Shown one piece after another: positions 43,143 to 52,046 of a DNA stretch of 64,000 nucleotides. The notes beneath the pieces were generated by a model. It saw only the letters and a program-made list of their open reading frames with translations, ran no database searches and had not been told where the DNA came from. Position 1 is the first letter of the stretch, and every line of letters starts with the position of its first letter. The stretch covers positions 208,093-272,092 of the forward strand of contig NZ_JAHCST010000008.1 in NCBI RefSeq assembly GCF_018476525.1, given 5' to 3'. The translations under genes and the position numbers were made by a program. This stretch comes from Acrocarpospora catenulata. GTDB taxonomy: Bacteria > Actinomycetota > Actinomycetes > Streptosporangiales > Streptosporangiaceae.

Positions 43143-44582
43143 TTAATGTCCCTTTAAGCCGGGCCTAAGGAACATCGCGGCGACGCCTCCGGCGGCCGTG
43201 ATCACCCCCAGGGCGATCGCCAGGCCCGTCGCCGTCGTGAAGTGGTCCAGGACGCCCCTGCTCCAGGCATAGAACGGCGCCATGACCGCGAAATAGACGG
43301 CCGGTCCGCTGGCCAGGGCGATCAGCCAGGCCCTGGCCCCGATCCTGGCCTTCGTGCCGTTCAGCAGCGTGAAAAGCAGTCCGACGGCGACGAGAACCAG
43401 CGCCGTCAGGAGCCGCAACGCCCAGGCCCCCAGGCGACTGTCCGACCCGGGCAGCAGACCGCCGGACGGTATGTACATGGTCAGGAGCGTGCAGAACACG
43501 GCCTCCCCCGCCCACAGGATCAACGCCGCCACGGCGAAGCCGACGGTCCGCACGCCGGCCCCGAGCACGATCAGCACCGCCGACATCGCCGCCAGCAACG
43601 CCGCCGCGGGAACCGCCTTCCCGTAGTCCCCCCGTACGGTCAGCGGCACGGTCTTCGCCTCGTCGAACCCGTCGTTCCCCCAGCCCAGCCGCCGCCACAC
43701 CCCCGCGGTGTCCCGCAGCGCGATCCCGTCCGCGCCGTTGGCGACCACCACCACGTACCCGCCCGGCACCTCCCCCGCCGCGACCGCCAGCGACTCCACC
43801 ACCTCGGTGTCTTCCGGAAGATCCGCCGGGTACGCCCTGACCAGCCGATCCTGCTCACCGGGCGGCACCTCCCACGCGGTCACCCACCGGCCGCCCCTGG
43901 ACTCCTCCACCTTGAGCCTGCCGGGGACGATCCGGTAACACAGCCCCGGCCGGCCCGCCACGCAGTCCTCCTGCTGGGAGACCACCCGCGGTGCCATCCG
44001 CCACACCCACGATCGCCCGCCGTCGGAGGAGAAGTAGCTGATGTTCGGGTCCCCCGGATATGACGGCCCACCGCGCGTCTCCACCGTGATCACACCGTCG
44101 GCCACGTCCACCGCGAACGCGCTGTACGGCCGGAACGGCATCGCCGGACTGGTCGCCGCCACGGCCACCACCGCCACCGGAATCACCACCGCCACCCGGG
44201 CCAGCCGCTCCGCCCTCGGGTCCGGGTGCGTCCAGATCCACCAGGCCAGCCAGAGCGCGGGCAGCGTGAGCAGATCCGTGGGATCCGCGAGCACCCGCGA
44301 CGGCCCCCACACCAGGCTCCACGCCTGCGAGGCGACCTCGGCCCCGCCCTCCGTGCTCTTGACCACCGCGAAACCGGCCCCCACCACCAGCAGGGCCACC
44401 CGCGCCTCGCGCACCACCAGGTTGACCAGCGCCGGGGCGACGACCAGCCCCGCGACGTCACTGAGCTTCCCGGTCACGACCCCCGGCCAGGCCGCCTTCA
44501 GGAAATGGTCGTTGACCAGCAGCACGACCACGGCCACAACGGTCCCCGGATGCCCGATCCAAGCCAGCGCGGATCTCCTCAT
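43143..44582 (-). CDS. Multi-pass membrane protein of unknown function
   Basis: 479 residues with an N-terminal membrane segment (LVNDHFLKAAWPGVVTGKLSDVAGLVVAP at about 22-50, a pattern shared by a family of uncharacterised bacterial membrane proteins), about four helices up to residue 155, an extracytoplasmic domain of about 170 residues with a photosynthesis-type/BNR-like motif (YFSSDGGRSWVW, about 184-195), and five to six C-terminal helices. The Ser-x-Asp-x-Gly-x-x-Trp box suggests a small beta-propeller blade or sialidase-like repeat. No function can be assigned. It is the upstream neighbour of the chitinase on the same strand, but the chitinase has its own control region. Confidence 0.8.
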   Translation of the reverse strand: MRRSALAWIGHPGTVVAVVVLLVNDHFLKAAWPGVVTGKLSDVAGLVVAPALVNLVVREARVALLVVGAGFAVVKSTEGGAEVASQAWSLVWGPSRVLADPTDLLTLPALWLAWWIWTHPDPRAERLARVAVVIPVAVVAVAATSPAMPFRPYSAFAVDVADGVITVETRGGPSYPGDPNISYFSSDGGRSWVWRMAPRVVSQQEDCVAGRPGLCYRIVPGRLKVEESRGGRWVTAWEVPPGEQDRLVRAYPADLPEDTEVVESLAVAAGEVPGGYVVVVANGADGIALRDTAGVWRRLGWGNDGFDEAKTVPLTVRGDYGKAVPAAALLAAMSAVLIVLGAGVRTVGFAVAALILWAGEAVFCTLLTMYIPSGGLLPGSDSRLGAWALRLLTALVLVAVGLLFTLLNGTKARIGARAWLIALASGPAVYFAVMAPFYAWSRGVLDHFTTATGLAIALGVITAAGGVAAMFLRPGLKGH

Positions 44583-44655
44583 GTCCGAAGAGATGAGACC
44601 GCGCCCCCTGAAGTTCGCCCCGCCGCGCTTTCGTCACCAAGCTGACGCCGGGGCG

Positions 44656-45567
44656 TCATGGTCGGCGGGCGCCGAGGATGTCGATCACGTAGGCGGCATG
44701 GGTGTCGCGGGGGACGATGACGCCCCCGGTGGTGGCGGTGAAGCCGGGTTTGGGTGGGGAGATCAGCAGGACGCGGCTGCCCGTGGGGATGCCGGTGAGC
44801 CCGCTGACCCAGCCCGGGGGGACGGCGTTGCCGACGAGGAGGAAGCCGTTGGGGCCGCCTCGGGCGTAGGAGGCGTCGGTGGGGGTCCTGGAACCCCAGG
44901 GGGTGGTGACGTACTGGACGAAGACGGTCGCGCCGGGGCGGAGAGGGGCGCCGGTGCCCTGGTGGAGGGTGTGGGTGGTCAGGGCCTGCGGAGGCTGGGC
45001 GGGGAAGGAGGTGAGCGTGGGCGGGAAGCCGATGACCCTGGGGCGGGTGGCGGGGCCGGGGGCGTCGGTCACGTGGGCGGTCGGGGCGTACGCGGCGAGG
45101 ATGTCGAAGACGATGACCAGGGTTTCGGTGGGGGCGACCCCGGCGGGGGACAGCCCGCCGGGGCCGAAGCCCTGGGTGGCGGGGGCGATGAGGGCGACCC
45201 GGGTGCCGGCCGGGCGGCCGAGCAGGGCGGTGGCCCAGGTGGGTGCGACGTGCCGTCCGTCCAGCAGGACGGTGGTGGGCTGGTTGAGGCTGTAGGTGCT
45301 CAGGTACGTGCGGCCGGTGCTCCACAGGCGGATGTCGGCATGGGCGATGACCGCCTGGCCGCGCTCCACGATCGGGCCGCGTCCGGTGGAGAGCACCTGC
45401 ACGACCGGCTGCGCGGGAGGCGGTCCGCCGGGCAGGGTCACTCTCGGGCGGGTGGCGAACGGCCCCGTGACCTGAAGGGGCGGCCCGGACGACCCGGATG
45501 ACCCGGGCGGCCGGGCGCAGGCGGTCAGCGGGTAGAGGGCAAGGGCGGTGAGCAGGGACCGGCGCAC
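44656..45567 (-). CDS. Lipoprotein with two FKBP-type peptidyl-prolyl isomerase-like domains
   Basis: 303 residues starting RRSLLTALALYPLTACARPPG, a lipoprotein signal with lipobox LTAC (Cys at about 17). Two FKBP-like repeats follow (about 65-165 and 195-300). The second aligns well with the FKBP consensus: PGATVFVQYVTTPWGSRTP, PPGW, TGSRVLLISPPKPGF and an AYVIDILG ending, with the usual active-site Tyr near PGFTATTG replaced by Phe. Activity is therefore uncertain; a chaperone role at the outer membrane face is the likely guess. The GTG at 45567 is the only in-frame start near the signal. A 16 bp palindrome (44643-44658) overlaps the stop and may terminate. Confidence 0.75.
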   Translation of the reverse strand: MRRSLLTALALYPLTACARPPGSSGSSGPPLQVTGPFATRPRVTLPGGPPPAQPVVQVLSTGRGPIVERGQAVIAHADIRLWSTGRTYLSTYSLNQPTTVLLDGRHVAPTWATALLGRPAGTRVALIAPATQGFGPGGLSPAGVAPTETLVIVFDILAAYAPTAHVTDAPGPATRPRVIGFPPTLTSFPAQPPQALTTHTLHQGTGAPLRPGATVFVQYVTTPWGSRTPTDASYARGGPNGFLLVGNAVPPGWVSGLTGIPTGSRVLLISPPKPGFTATTGGVIVPRDTHAAYVIDILGARRP

Positions 45568-45677
45568 AGGTCGATCATCGGTGTCGCGCGCCGGTCGCCG
45601 GGCCTGGGCGGGGCCGAGGTGCCGAATCCTTGCCCCGCCGCTGCTGATTCCGTAACAAGGCCGGTCACCACGGCCGG

Positions 45678-46778
45678 TCACCGTCGCGCGTGCTCGCAGT
45701 CCGTCTCCTGTACGGAGGGCGGCACGCACGGGAACACCACCGTCTGGTCGGCGCTGACCGGGGTGCGGTTGAGCACCGCGGCGTGGCCGACGGTGAGGTC
45801 GGCGGCGTTGGTGCCGAGCACGCTGAGGTGCACCGCGTTGACGTAGCCGCCGGGGGCGGCCGGGTTCTGCTCGTAGGCGGACCGTCCGGGGGTCAGGGTG
45901 GCGGTGCCGTTGGGGTTGACGGTGATCTGCTCGTTGGTGGTGACCACCCCGAGCGGGGCGCCGTAGGGCGTCGGGAGTTCGAAGCCGAGGTTGGCCGGCC
46001 ATTTGGCGGGAAAGTGCAGGATCTTCGTGCCGTAGGTGGCGAGGAAACCGCCGGAGACGCCGCTGGTGAGCCGTACGGGCTTGCCGGGCACCGACCGGGC
46101 GGAGACGGCGACGTCCTCCAGGTGGATGCGGACCGGTGAGGAGTCGCGCAGCTCGGCCCAGGCCGGAGAGCGTCCGGGGCGGAACGGGGTGGCCTGGTTG
46201 AGCAGGCCGCCCCCCGTGCCGGTGGCGCTGGCCAGCAGCCCCACGCTGGGCAGGCTGGGCAGGCCGACGTCGAACACCGCGCCGCCCACCTCCGCGTACG
46301 CCGCGCACGGGACGGCCTGCTCACCGCCCCGCCGCGCCGGTACGGCATGGCCGACCGCCCGGGCGTAGAAGCCGGACGCCTCCCCGAAGGAGAGGCCGGA
46401 GGTGAGGCCGGTCGGGTCGGGCACCTTGAGGTCGACCATCCTGCGGCCCACGGCGGAGGCGTGGGTCTGGCCGTGCTCGGGATAGTGGGCAGGGAAGAGG
46501 GTGGTGTTGAGGAAGCCGTTGAGGCCCTTCAGACGGGCGACCCAGGCGTCGGCCTGCACGCAGCCGGTGCTGGTCAGCACCGTCCCCCAGTTGGACACGT
46601 CCCGGGGGTCGCCGCGGAGCCCGTCCACGGTGATCCCCTCGGTGGCCCCCTCGGCGGCCGTCGCCGCGCCGTCGAGGTGACCGCGGTCGGCGGCGTACGC
46701 GCCGCACATCATGAGCGGTCCGGCGACGGCGGACACGACCAGGGCGCCGCCGCGCCGGAAAAAGACCGATCCTCGCAT
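45678..46778 (-). CDS. Secreted protein of unknown function
   Basis: 366 residues with an N-terminal signal (MRGSVFFRRGGALVVSAVAGPLMMCGAYAA), then a mainly beta, Gly/Ala/Val-rich extracellular protein. Segments such as PGGYVNAVHLSVLGTNAADLTVGHAAV near the C-terminus resemble choice-of-anchor-type surface proteins, but this is tentative. Four mature cysteines could form disulfides (CVQADAW, VPCAAYAE, VFPCVPP, ETDCEH). ATG at 46778 follows GGAGTGTTCCTC; a longer frame to 46835 lacks a signal. It is followed after 110 bp by the FKBP-like lipoprotein gene on the same strand. Confidence 0.7.
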   Translation of the reverse strand: MRGSVFFRRGGALVVSAVAGPLMMCGAYAADRGHLDGAATAAEGATEGITVDGLRGDPRDVSNWGTVLTSTGCVQADAWVARLKGLNGFLNTTLFPAHYPEHGQTHASAVGRRMVDLKVPDPTGLTSGLSFGEASGFYARAVGHAVPARRGGEQAVPCAAYAEVGGAVFDVGLPSLPSVGLLASATGTGGGLLNQATPFRPGRSPAWAELRDSSPVRIHLEDVAVSARSVPGKPVRLTSGVSGGFLATYGTKILHFPAKWPANLGFELPTPYGAPLGVVTTNEQITVNPNGTATLTPGRSAYEQNPAAPGGYVNAVHLSVLGTNAADLTVGHAAVLNRTPVSADQTVVFPCVPPSVQETDCEHARR

Positions 46779-46902
46779 GAGGAACACTCCATTTGCCGGA
46801 AATAGCCTGAAATAACCACGACACCGCCGTGGCACATTACCCTCCAGACATCACCGGTAAAGAGTGCGCACGAACCCTAACGGACGCTAACAAACGCCAA
46901 GG

Positions 46903-49095
46903 TCACTCATTCCCCTCAACCGACACAATTTCCGAAATTTCCGGTTTGTGCTGGAGCCAGATCGCGCCCAGCGGAGGCACCCGGAGGCGTACCGAATAGG
47001 GCAGGCCGTGCCGGGGCTCCTCGACGGCGCTCACCCCGCCGAGGTTGCCGACGCCCCCGCCCGCGTAGGTGTAGGCGTCGGTGTTGAGCACCTCGTCCCA
47101 GCGCCCTTCGAGCGGAAGCCCGAGATGGTAGTCCTCGTGCGGCCCGCCGGAGAAATTGGCCACGCAGGCGAGCACCGAACCGTCACTGCCGTACCGCAGG
47201 AAGGAGAACACGTTGCCCGACGCGTCGTCGGCGTCGATCCACCGGAACCCGTCCGGCGAGTGGTCCTGCGAATAGAGCGCCGGGGTCGCCGCGTAGACGG
47301 CGTTCATGTCCCGGATCAGCCGCTGCACCCCCTGGTGGAAGTCGAAATCCAGCATCCACCAGTCGAGTCCCTTGGACTCCGACCATTCCGAGCCCTGGCC
47401 GAACTCCCCGCCCATGAAAAGCAGCTGCTTGCCGGGATGGGCCCACATGAAGGCGTACAGCGCCCGCAGGTTGGCGAACCGCTGCCATTCGTCGCCGGGC
47501 ATCTTGCCCAGCAGCGAGCCCTTCAGGTGCACCACCTCGTCGTGCGAGAGCGGCAGCACGAAATTCTCCGAGTAGGCGTACATCAGGGAGAAGGTCATCT
47601 GGTGATGGTGGTACTGCCGGAACACCGGCTCGTGCTTCATGTACGCCAGGGAGTCGTGCATCCACCCCATGTTCCACTTGAAGCCGAACCCCAGCCCGCC
47701 CAGGTGCACCGGCCGGGAAACCCCTGGCCAGGCGGTCGACTCCTCGGCGATGGTGACGATGCCCGGGGCCTCCCGGTAGCAGACCGCGTTCATCTCCTTG
47801 AGGAACTCGATGGCGTCCAGGTTCTCCCGCCCGCCGTACACGTTGGGCTTCCACTGGCCCTCCCGGCGGGAGTAGTCCAGGTAGAGCATGGAGGCCACCG
47901 CGTCCACCCGGAGCCCGTCCACGTGGAACTCGCGGAGCCAGTAGAGCGCGTTGGCGACCAGGAAGTTGCGGACCTCGCGGCGGCCGAAGTCGAAGACGTA
48001 GGTGCCCCAGTCGGGATGCTCGCCGCGGTCGGGGTCGGCGTGCTCGTACAGCGGGGTGCCGTCGAACCGGGCCAGCGCCCACTCGTCCATCGGGAAGTGC
48101 GCGGGCACCCAGTCCACGATCACCCCGACCCCGGCCTGGTGCAGCGTGTCCACCAGGAACCGGAAGTCGTCCGGCGTGCCGAACCGGGAGGTCGGCGCGT
48201 AGTAGGAGGTCACCTGGTAACCCCAGGAGCCGCCGAACGGGTGCTCGGCCACCGGCAGGAACTCCACGTGCGTGAAACCCAGGTCCGTCACGTACGCGGT
48301 GAGCTGTTCGGCCAGCTGCCGGTAGCTCAGGCCGGGCCGCCAGGAGCCGAGATGCACCTCGTAGGTGCTCATCGGCGAGGCCAGGGCGTCCTTGACCGCC
48401 CGCTCGGCCATCCACTCCTCGTCGCCCCAGACGTACTCCGAGCGTTCCACGATGGAGGCGGTCTGCGGGGGCACCTCGGTGCGCCTGGCCATCGGGTCGG
48501 CCTTGCTCCGCCAGACCCCGTCCACGCCGAGGATCTGGAACTTGTACTGCTCGCCGGGCGCCACGCCGGGCACGAACAGCTCCCAGACCCCGGAACGGCC
48601 GAGCGAGCGCATCGGGTGGCCGCCCCCGTTCCAGTGGTTGAACTCGCCGATCACCCGGACGCCGAGCGCGTTCGGCGCCCAGACGGCGAACGCGGTGCCC
48701 TCCTCCTCATCGTGGGTGAGCACCCGGGCCCCGAGCACCTCCCAGAGCCGCTCGTGCCGCCCCTCCCCGATCAGGTGCAGGTCCACCTCGCCCAGGGTGG
48801 GCCAGTGCCGGTACGGATCCCCGGTCTCGAACGGCTCGCCGCCCTCGTAGGCCACCCTGAGCCGGTACGCCGGAATCTTGTCCAACCCGGGCACCGTCGC
48901 CTCGAACACCCCGAAGGCCACGTGCCGCAACTCGTACGCCACTCCGTCGACCAGCGCCTCGACCTTGGCGGCCAGCGGCCGGAGCACCCGGATCAGCACT
49001 CCGTCATGGGTCGGATGTGCCCCCAGGATCGAATGCGGATCGTGGTGAGCTCCACCGGCCAGCCGGTCCAACTCCCTGCGCGTCTGGTCGCTCAC
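46903..49095 (-). CDS. glgB: 1,4-alpha-glucan branching enzyme
   Basis: GlgB cuts alpha-1,4 chains and re-attaches them as alpha-1,6 branches, the last step of the GlgE route. The 730-residue protein has an N-terminal domain, a CBM48 (about 110-215), and a GH13 barrel with [28 protein letters not shown], nucleophile in [18 protein letters not shown] (about residue 400), acid Glu in [11 protein letters not shown] and [10 protein letters not shown]. The GTG at 49095 gives the usual [14 protein letters not shown] start. It lies apart from glgE-treS-mak on the opposite strand, an unusual arrangement. Confidence 0.97.
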   Translation of the reverse strand: MSDQTRRELDRLAGGAHHDPHSILGAHPTHDGVLIRVLRPLAAKVEALVDGVAYELRHVAFGVFEATVPGLDKIPAYRLRVAYEGGEPFETGDPYRHWPTLGEVDLHLIGEGRHERLWEVLGARVLTHDEEEGTAFAVWAPNALGVRVIGEFNHWNGGGHPMRSLGRSGVWELFVPGVAPGEQYKFQILGVDGVWRSKADPMARRTEVPPQTASIVERSEYVWGDEEWMAERAVKDALASPMSTYEVHLGSWRPGLSYRQLAEQLTAYVTDLGFTHVEFLPVAEHPFGGSWGYQVTSYYAPTSRFGTPDDFRFLVDTLHQAGVGVIVDWVPAHFPMDEWALARFDGTPLYEHADPDRGEHPDWGTYVFDFGRREVRNFLVANALYWLREFHVDGLRVDAVASMLYLDYSRREGQWKPNVYGGRENLDAIEFLKEMNAVCYREAPGIVTIAEESTAWPGVSRPVHLGGLGFGFKWNMGWMHDSLAYMKHEPVFRQYHHHQMTFSLMYAYSENFVLPLSHDEVVHLKGSLLGKMPGDEWQRFANLRALYAFMWAHPGKQLLFMGGEFGQGSEWSESKGLDWWMLDFDFHQGVQRLIRDMNAVYAATPALYSQDHSPDGFRWIDADDASGNVFSFLRYGSDGSVLACVANFSGGPHEDYHLGLPLEGRWDEVLNTDAYTYAGGGVGNLGGVSAVEEPRHGLPYSVRLRVPPLGAIWLQHKPEISEIVSVEGNE

Positions 49096-49202
49096 TGTTA
49101 CAGATCACTCCTCGCGTCACCGCCGCCACCCGGCTCGCTCCTACCCTGCCCCAGAACGCCCCGAGCACCCACCCCCCGCGCCCGAAAGATCTGCGTGACA
49201 TT

Positions 49203-49235
49203 CGGTTCACGCGTCGGTAAGACGCCCGTGAACCG
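49203..49235 (-). terminator. Hairpin past the flavin reductase gene, in the glgB upstream region
   Basis: CGGTTCACG (49203-49211) pairs with CGTGAACCG (49227-49235) and an inner CGTC/GACG extends the stem. It directly follows the stop of the flavin reductase gene, so it probably ends that transcript before glgB. Confidence 0.6.
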
Positions 49236-49236
49236 G

Positions 49237-49716
49237 CTAGGGGACCGGACGATAGCGCGAGCGGAGCCGTACCAGTGGGGGTCTGGCGGGATCGACGTAG
49301 TCGACGGACAGGACGGTGGCCAGGAAGAGGGTGTGGTCGGCGGCCGGGATGACGCGGGTGGTCTCGGCCTCCAGGGCGGCCACGCCGCCGTCGACGATCA
49401 GGGCCTCGGAGTGCGGGCCGCGGTGGTGGGGCAGGCCGGCCAGCAGGAGGCGGGCGCCGGGGCGGCCGGGGGTGGCGAACCGGGAGGCGATGCTCTGCTG
49501 GCCGCCGGCCAGCAGGGTGACCGCCCAGCGGTCGCGCCGGAGCAGGAGCTCGTTGAGGTAGCTCGCCGAGGTGAGGCTGATCAGCACGGTCGGCGGGTCG
49601 GCCGAGACGGAGAGCAGGGTGGTGATCGTGTTGCCCACGTCGTCCCGGTCGTCCCGGACGGTGACCACGGCCACTCCGCCCGCCAGTTGCGCCATCGCCT
49701 CGGTGAACTCGCCCAC
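49237..49716 (-). CDS. Flavin reductase-like (FMN-binding) protein
   Basis: 159 residues of the flavin-reductase-like split-barrel family, which reduce FMN or FAD with NAD(P)H for partner monooxygenases. Family features are MAQLAGGVAVVTVRDD, NTITTLLSVSADPPTVLISLTSAS (flavin contact, about residues 30-52), WAVTLLAGGQQSIASRFA and a C-terminal HTLFLATVLSVDY. The GTG at 49716 is 7 bases from AGGG. It lies alone between the glgB gene and the ABC operon terminator, and no partner oxygenase is nearby. Confidence 0.85.
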   Translation of the reverse strand: MGEFTEAMAQLAGGVAVVTVRDDRDDVGNTITTLLSVSADPPTVLISLTSASYLNELLLRRDRWAVTLLAGGQQSIASRFATPGRPGARLLLAGLPHHRGPHSEALIVDGGVAALEAETTRVIPAADHTLFLATVLSVDYVDPARPPLVRLRSRYRPVP

Positions 49717-49729
49717 CGGAAAACCCTAA

Positions 49730-49753
49730 GGCCCGTGCCGTACGGCACGGGCC
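49730..49753 (-). terminator. Terminator of the glycine-betaine-type ABC operon
   Basis: A 24 bp perfect palindrome (12 bp arms GGCCCGTGCCGT/ACGGCACGGGCC) lies 15 bp past the substrate-binding-protein gene stop. Confidence 0.75.
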
Positions 49754-49768
49754 CCGGGGATCAAAGCG

Positions 49769-50677
49769 TCAGAGCAGCCCGTTCTGGGTCAGCCAGTCCT
49801 TGGCCACCACCGGCGGGTCGTCCTTATCCACCGCGATGCGCTTCATCAGGTCGAGCAGCGACTGGGTGGTGAGCTTGGCGGAGATCGCGTCCAGGGTCGC
49901 GGTGACCGTCGGGTCGACCGCCGCCTTATAGACCAGCGGCGTGACGTTCTCGGCCGCGAACGCGAACTTGTTGTCCTCCAGCGAGACCAGGTCGTTCAGA
50001 ACGATCTTGGGGTCGGTGGTGAAGACGTTCCCGACCTGGATGGTGCCGCTCTTGATGGCGTCCGCGGTGGTGTCCCCGGTGGGCTCCCACTGCTTGAACT
50101 CCAGGCCGTAGGTGTTCTTGAAGTTCTCCTCCTGCCGCTGCTTGAACTCCGGCGGCCCGCCCACGATGAAGTCCTTGGAGACCTTGGCCAGGTCCTCGAT
50201 GGTCTTCAGGTTCTCCTTGGTGGCCGTCTCCTTGGTGACGGTCAGGGAGTTGTTGTCCTGCGCCTGGGAGGGGGCCAGGATCTCCACCTCCGCGGGCAGC
50301 GCGGCCTTCAGCGCGGCCACCACGTCGTCGGTGCTCTTGGCGGTGGCGTTCTTGTCCACGAAGGCCAGCAGCGAGCCGATGTACTCCGGCACGATGCTCA
50401 GGCCGCCGGTGGAGACCTGGCCGTAGACGACCTCGCGGGTCCCGATGTTGGGCTTCTCGGTGACGGTGACGCCCTTGGCCTGAAGCGCCTGCGCGTAGAT
50501 GGAGGCGAGCAGCACGCTCTCGGGGAAGTTGAACGAGCCGATCGTGACGGAAGCGGGGGCTCCCGACGAGCTGGCGGGGGCGGCGCTGGAGGGCGTGGCC
50601 TCAGTCAATGGATCAGTGCCACCACAAGCGGACAAGGCGAACATCGCGGCAACCGCGATGCCGATGATGCGTTTCAT
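49769..50677 (-). CDS. Glycine betaine/choline-type ABC substrate-binding lipoprotein
   Basis: 302 residues: lipoprotein signal (MKRIIGIAVAAMFALSACGG, Cys at 18), Ser/Ala-rich tether to about 45, then an OpuAC-type binding domain (VTIGSFNFPESVLLASIYAQALQAKG, VVYGQVSTGGLSIVPEYIGSLLAF, EPTGDTTADAIKSGTIQVGNVFTTDP, DDPPVVAKDWLTQNGLL ending). It delivers ligand to the two permeases encoded just upstream. Quaternary amines (glycine betaine, choline, carnitine) or ergothioneine are the expected ligands; the sequence alone does not decide. Last gene of a four-gene operon, 35 bp after the second permease. Confidence 0.92.
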   Translation of the reverse strand: MKRIIGIAVAAMFALSACGGTDPLTEATPSSAAPASSSGAPASVTIGSFNFPESVLLASIYAQALQAKGVTVTEKPNIGTREVVYGQVSTGGLSIVPEYIGSLLAFVDKNATAKSTDDVVAALKAALPAEVEILAPSQAQDNNSLTVTKETATKENLKTIEDLAKVSKDFIVGGPPEFKQRQEENFKNTYGLEFKQWEPTGDTTADAIKSGTIQVGNVFTTDPKIVLNDLVSLEDNKFAFAAENVTPLVYKAAVDPTVTATLDAISAKLTTQSLLDLMKRIAVDKDDPPVVAKDWLTQNGLL

Positions 50678-50712
50678 CAAGATCCCTTCAAAATCGGGAG
50701 GTAAAGTAGAGA

Positions 50713-51375
50713 TTACCTGACCTGGCGCACCCCCGGTGAGACGACCACCCGGTGCACCAGGGTGAAGGCCCACTGCACGGCCAGAGCCAGCAGCACGACC
50801 AGCACCGCTCCCCCGAAAACGCTGCCGTAGTCCTTGGTGGCCAGCCCGTCGATGATGAACCGGCCCAGCCCGCCGAGCCCCACGTACGCGGCGACGGTGG
50901 CCGTCGCCACCACCTGGATGGCGGCCAGCCGCAGCCCCAGCAGGATCAGCGGCAACGCCACCGGCACCAGGGCGCGGAACAGCACCTGCCGCCCGCGCAG
51001 TCCCATCCCGTACGCGGCGTCCCTGAGGTCGGCGTCCACCCCCCGGATGCCCTCATAGGTGTTGACCAGGATCGGCGGCACCGCCAGCGCGATCAGCGGC
51101 ACCAGCACCGGCCAGACCGTGCCGACCCCGATCAGCAGCACCACCAGCACCAGCAGGCCGAGCGTGGGCAGCGCGCGGGCGGCGTTGGCGGAGGTGACCA
51201 CCAGCAGCGCGCCGCGGCCGGTGTGCCCCACCCACAGCCCGAGCGGCACCGCGATGACCGCCGCGATCAGGAACGCCAGGACCGAGAACTCCAGATGCTG
51301 GAGCAGCCGGGCCGGAATGCCCGCCGGACCCGACCAGTGTTCCGGGTCGCCGAAGAACTCCACCAGCCAGTTCAC
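50713..51375 (-). CDS. Glycine betaine-type ABC transporter permease (second)
   Basis: 220 residues with about six helices and a BPD-transport loop (YGMGLRGRQVLFRALVPVALPLILLGLRLAAIQVVATATVAAYVGLGGLG). GTG at 51375 gives a 4 bp GTGA overlap with the preceding permease stop and follows GAGGAGGG, so the longer frame upstream is not used. It forms a heterodimeric channel with the other permease. Confidence 0.92.
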   Translation of the reverse strand: MNWLVEFFGDPEHWSGPAGIPARLLQHLEFSVLAFLIAAVIAVPLGLWVGHTGRGALLVVTSANAARALPTLGLLVLVVLLIGVGTVWPVLVPLIALAVPPILVNTYEGIRGVDADLRDAAYGMGLRGRQVLFRALVPVALPLILLGLRLAAIQVVATATVAAYVGLGGLGRFIIDGLATKDYGSVFGGAVLVVLLALAVQWAFTLVHRVVVSPGVRQVR

Positions 51376-52046
51376 GCCGCCCTCCTCGCCCGCGCCCACG
51401 GCGTCAGCCACCGCTGGATGAGGATCAGCGCCAGGTCGGCGACCAGCGCCAGCAGCGTCACCAGCGCGATGCCCACCACGATGGGCGTCGGGAACTGGCG
51501 CTGCCAGCCGTCGATGAACAGGTAGCCCAGGCCGCCCTGGCCGATCAGCGCGCCCACGCTGACCAGGCTGATGCTGGAGACGGTGGCCACCCGGAGCCCG
51601 GCCAGCACCACCGGCACCGCGATCGGCAGCTCCACCTGGAGCAGCCGCCGCAGCGGCCGGAAGCCCATCGCCACCGCGGACTGCCGCACGTGGTCGGGCA
51701 CCGAGGTCATGCCGTCCACCACCGCAGGGATCAGCACGGCCAGCGAGAACAGGGTGAGCGGGATGATCACCGTGGTCCTGGTCAGCCCGGTCACCGAGAG
51801 CAGGATCGAGAAGAGCGCCAGCGAGGGCAGCGAGTAGATCACGTTCATCAGGCCGGTGGTCGGCTGGTAGAGCACGCGCCAGCGGGCGCAGGCCAGCCCC
51901 AGCGGCAGCGCGATCAGCAGCCCGAAGACCACCGGCAGGAAGGCCATCACGGTGTGGTCCTCCAGCAGCGCCTTGATCGCGTACGGCGTGCCGTTGTCCC
52001 AGTTACGGGCGATCCAGTCCCACCGGACCAGTGGCTCGTCACCCAT
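51372..52046 (-). CDS. Glycine betaine-type ABC transporter permease (first)
   Basis: 224 residues with about six helices and the permease loop VAMGFRPLRRLLQVELPIAVPVVLAGLRVATVSSISLVSVGALIGQGGLG. ATG at 52046 overlaps the ATPase stop by 8 bp, and its own stop overlaps the second permease. The N-terminus (GDEPLVRWDWIARNWDNG) is the short type without an extra domain. Confidence 0.92.
   Translation of the reverse strand: MGDEPLVRWDWIARNWDNGTPYAIKALLEDHTVMAFLPVVFGLLIALPLGLACARWRVLYQPTTGLMNVIYSLPSLALFSILLSVTGLTRTTVIIPLTLFSLAVLIPAVVDGMTSVPDHVRQSAVAMGFRPLRRLLQVELPIAVPVVLAGLRVATVSSISLVSVGALIGQGGLGYLFIDGWQRQFPTPIVVGIALVTLLALVADLALILIQRWLTPWARARRAA

Noticed and set aside
46948..49872. 974-residue open frame on the plus strand opposite glgB and the flavin reductase gene
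   Set aside because: GC-driven antisense frame; product is low-complexity (Val/Gly/His/Pro/Arg), spans several real genes and has no domain.
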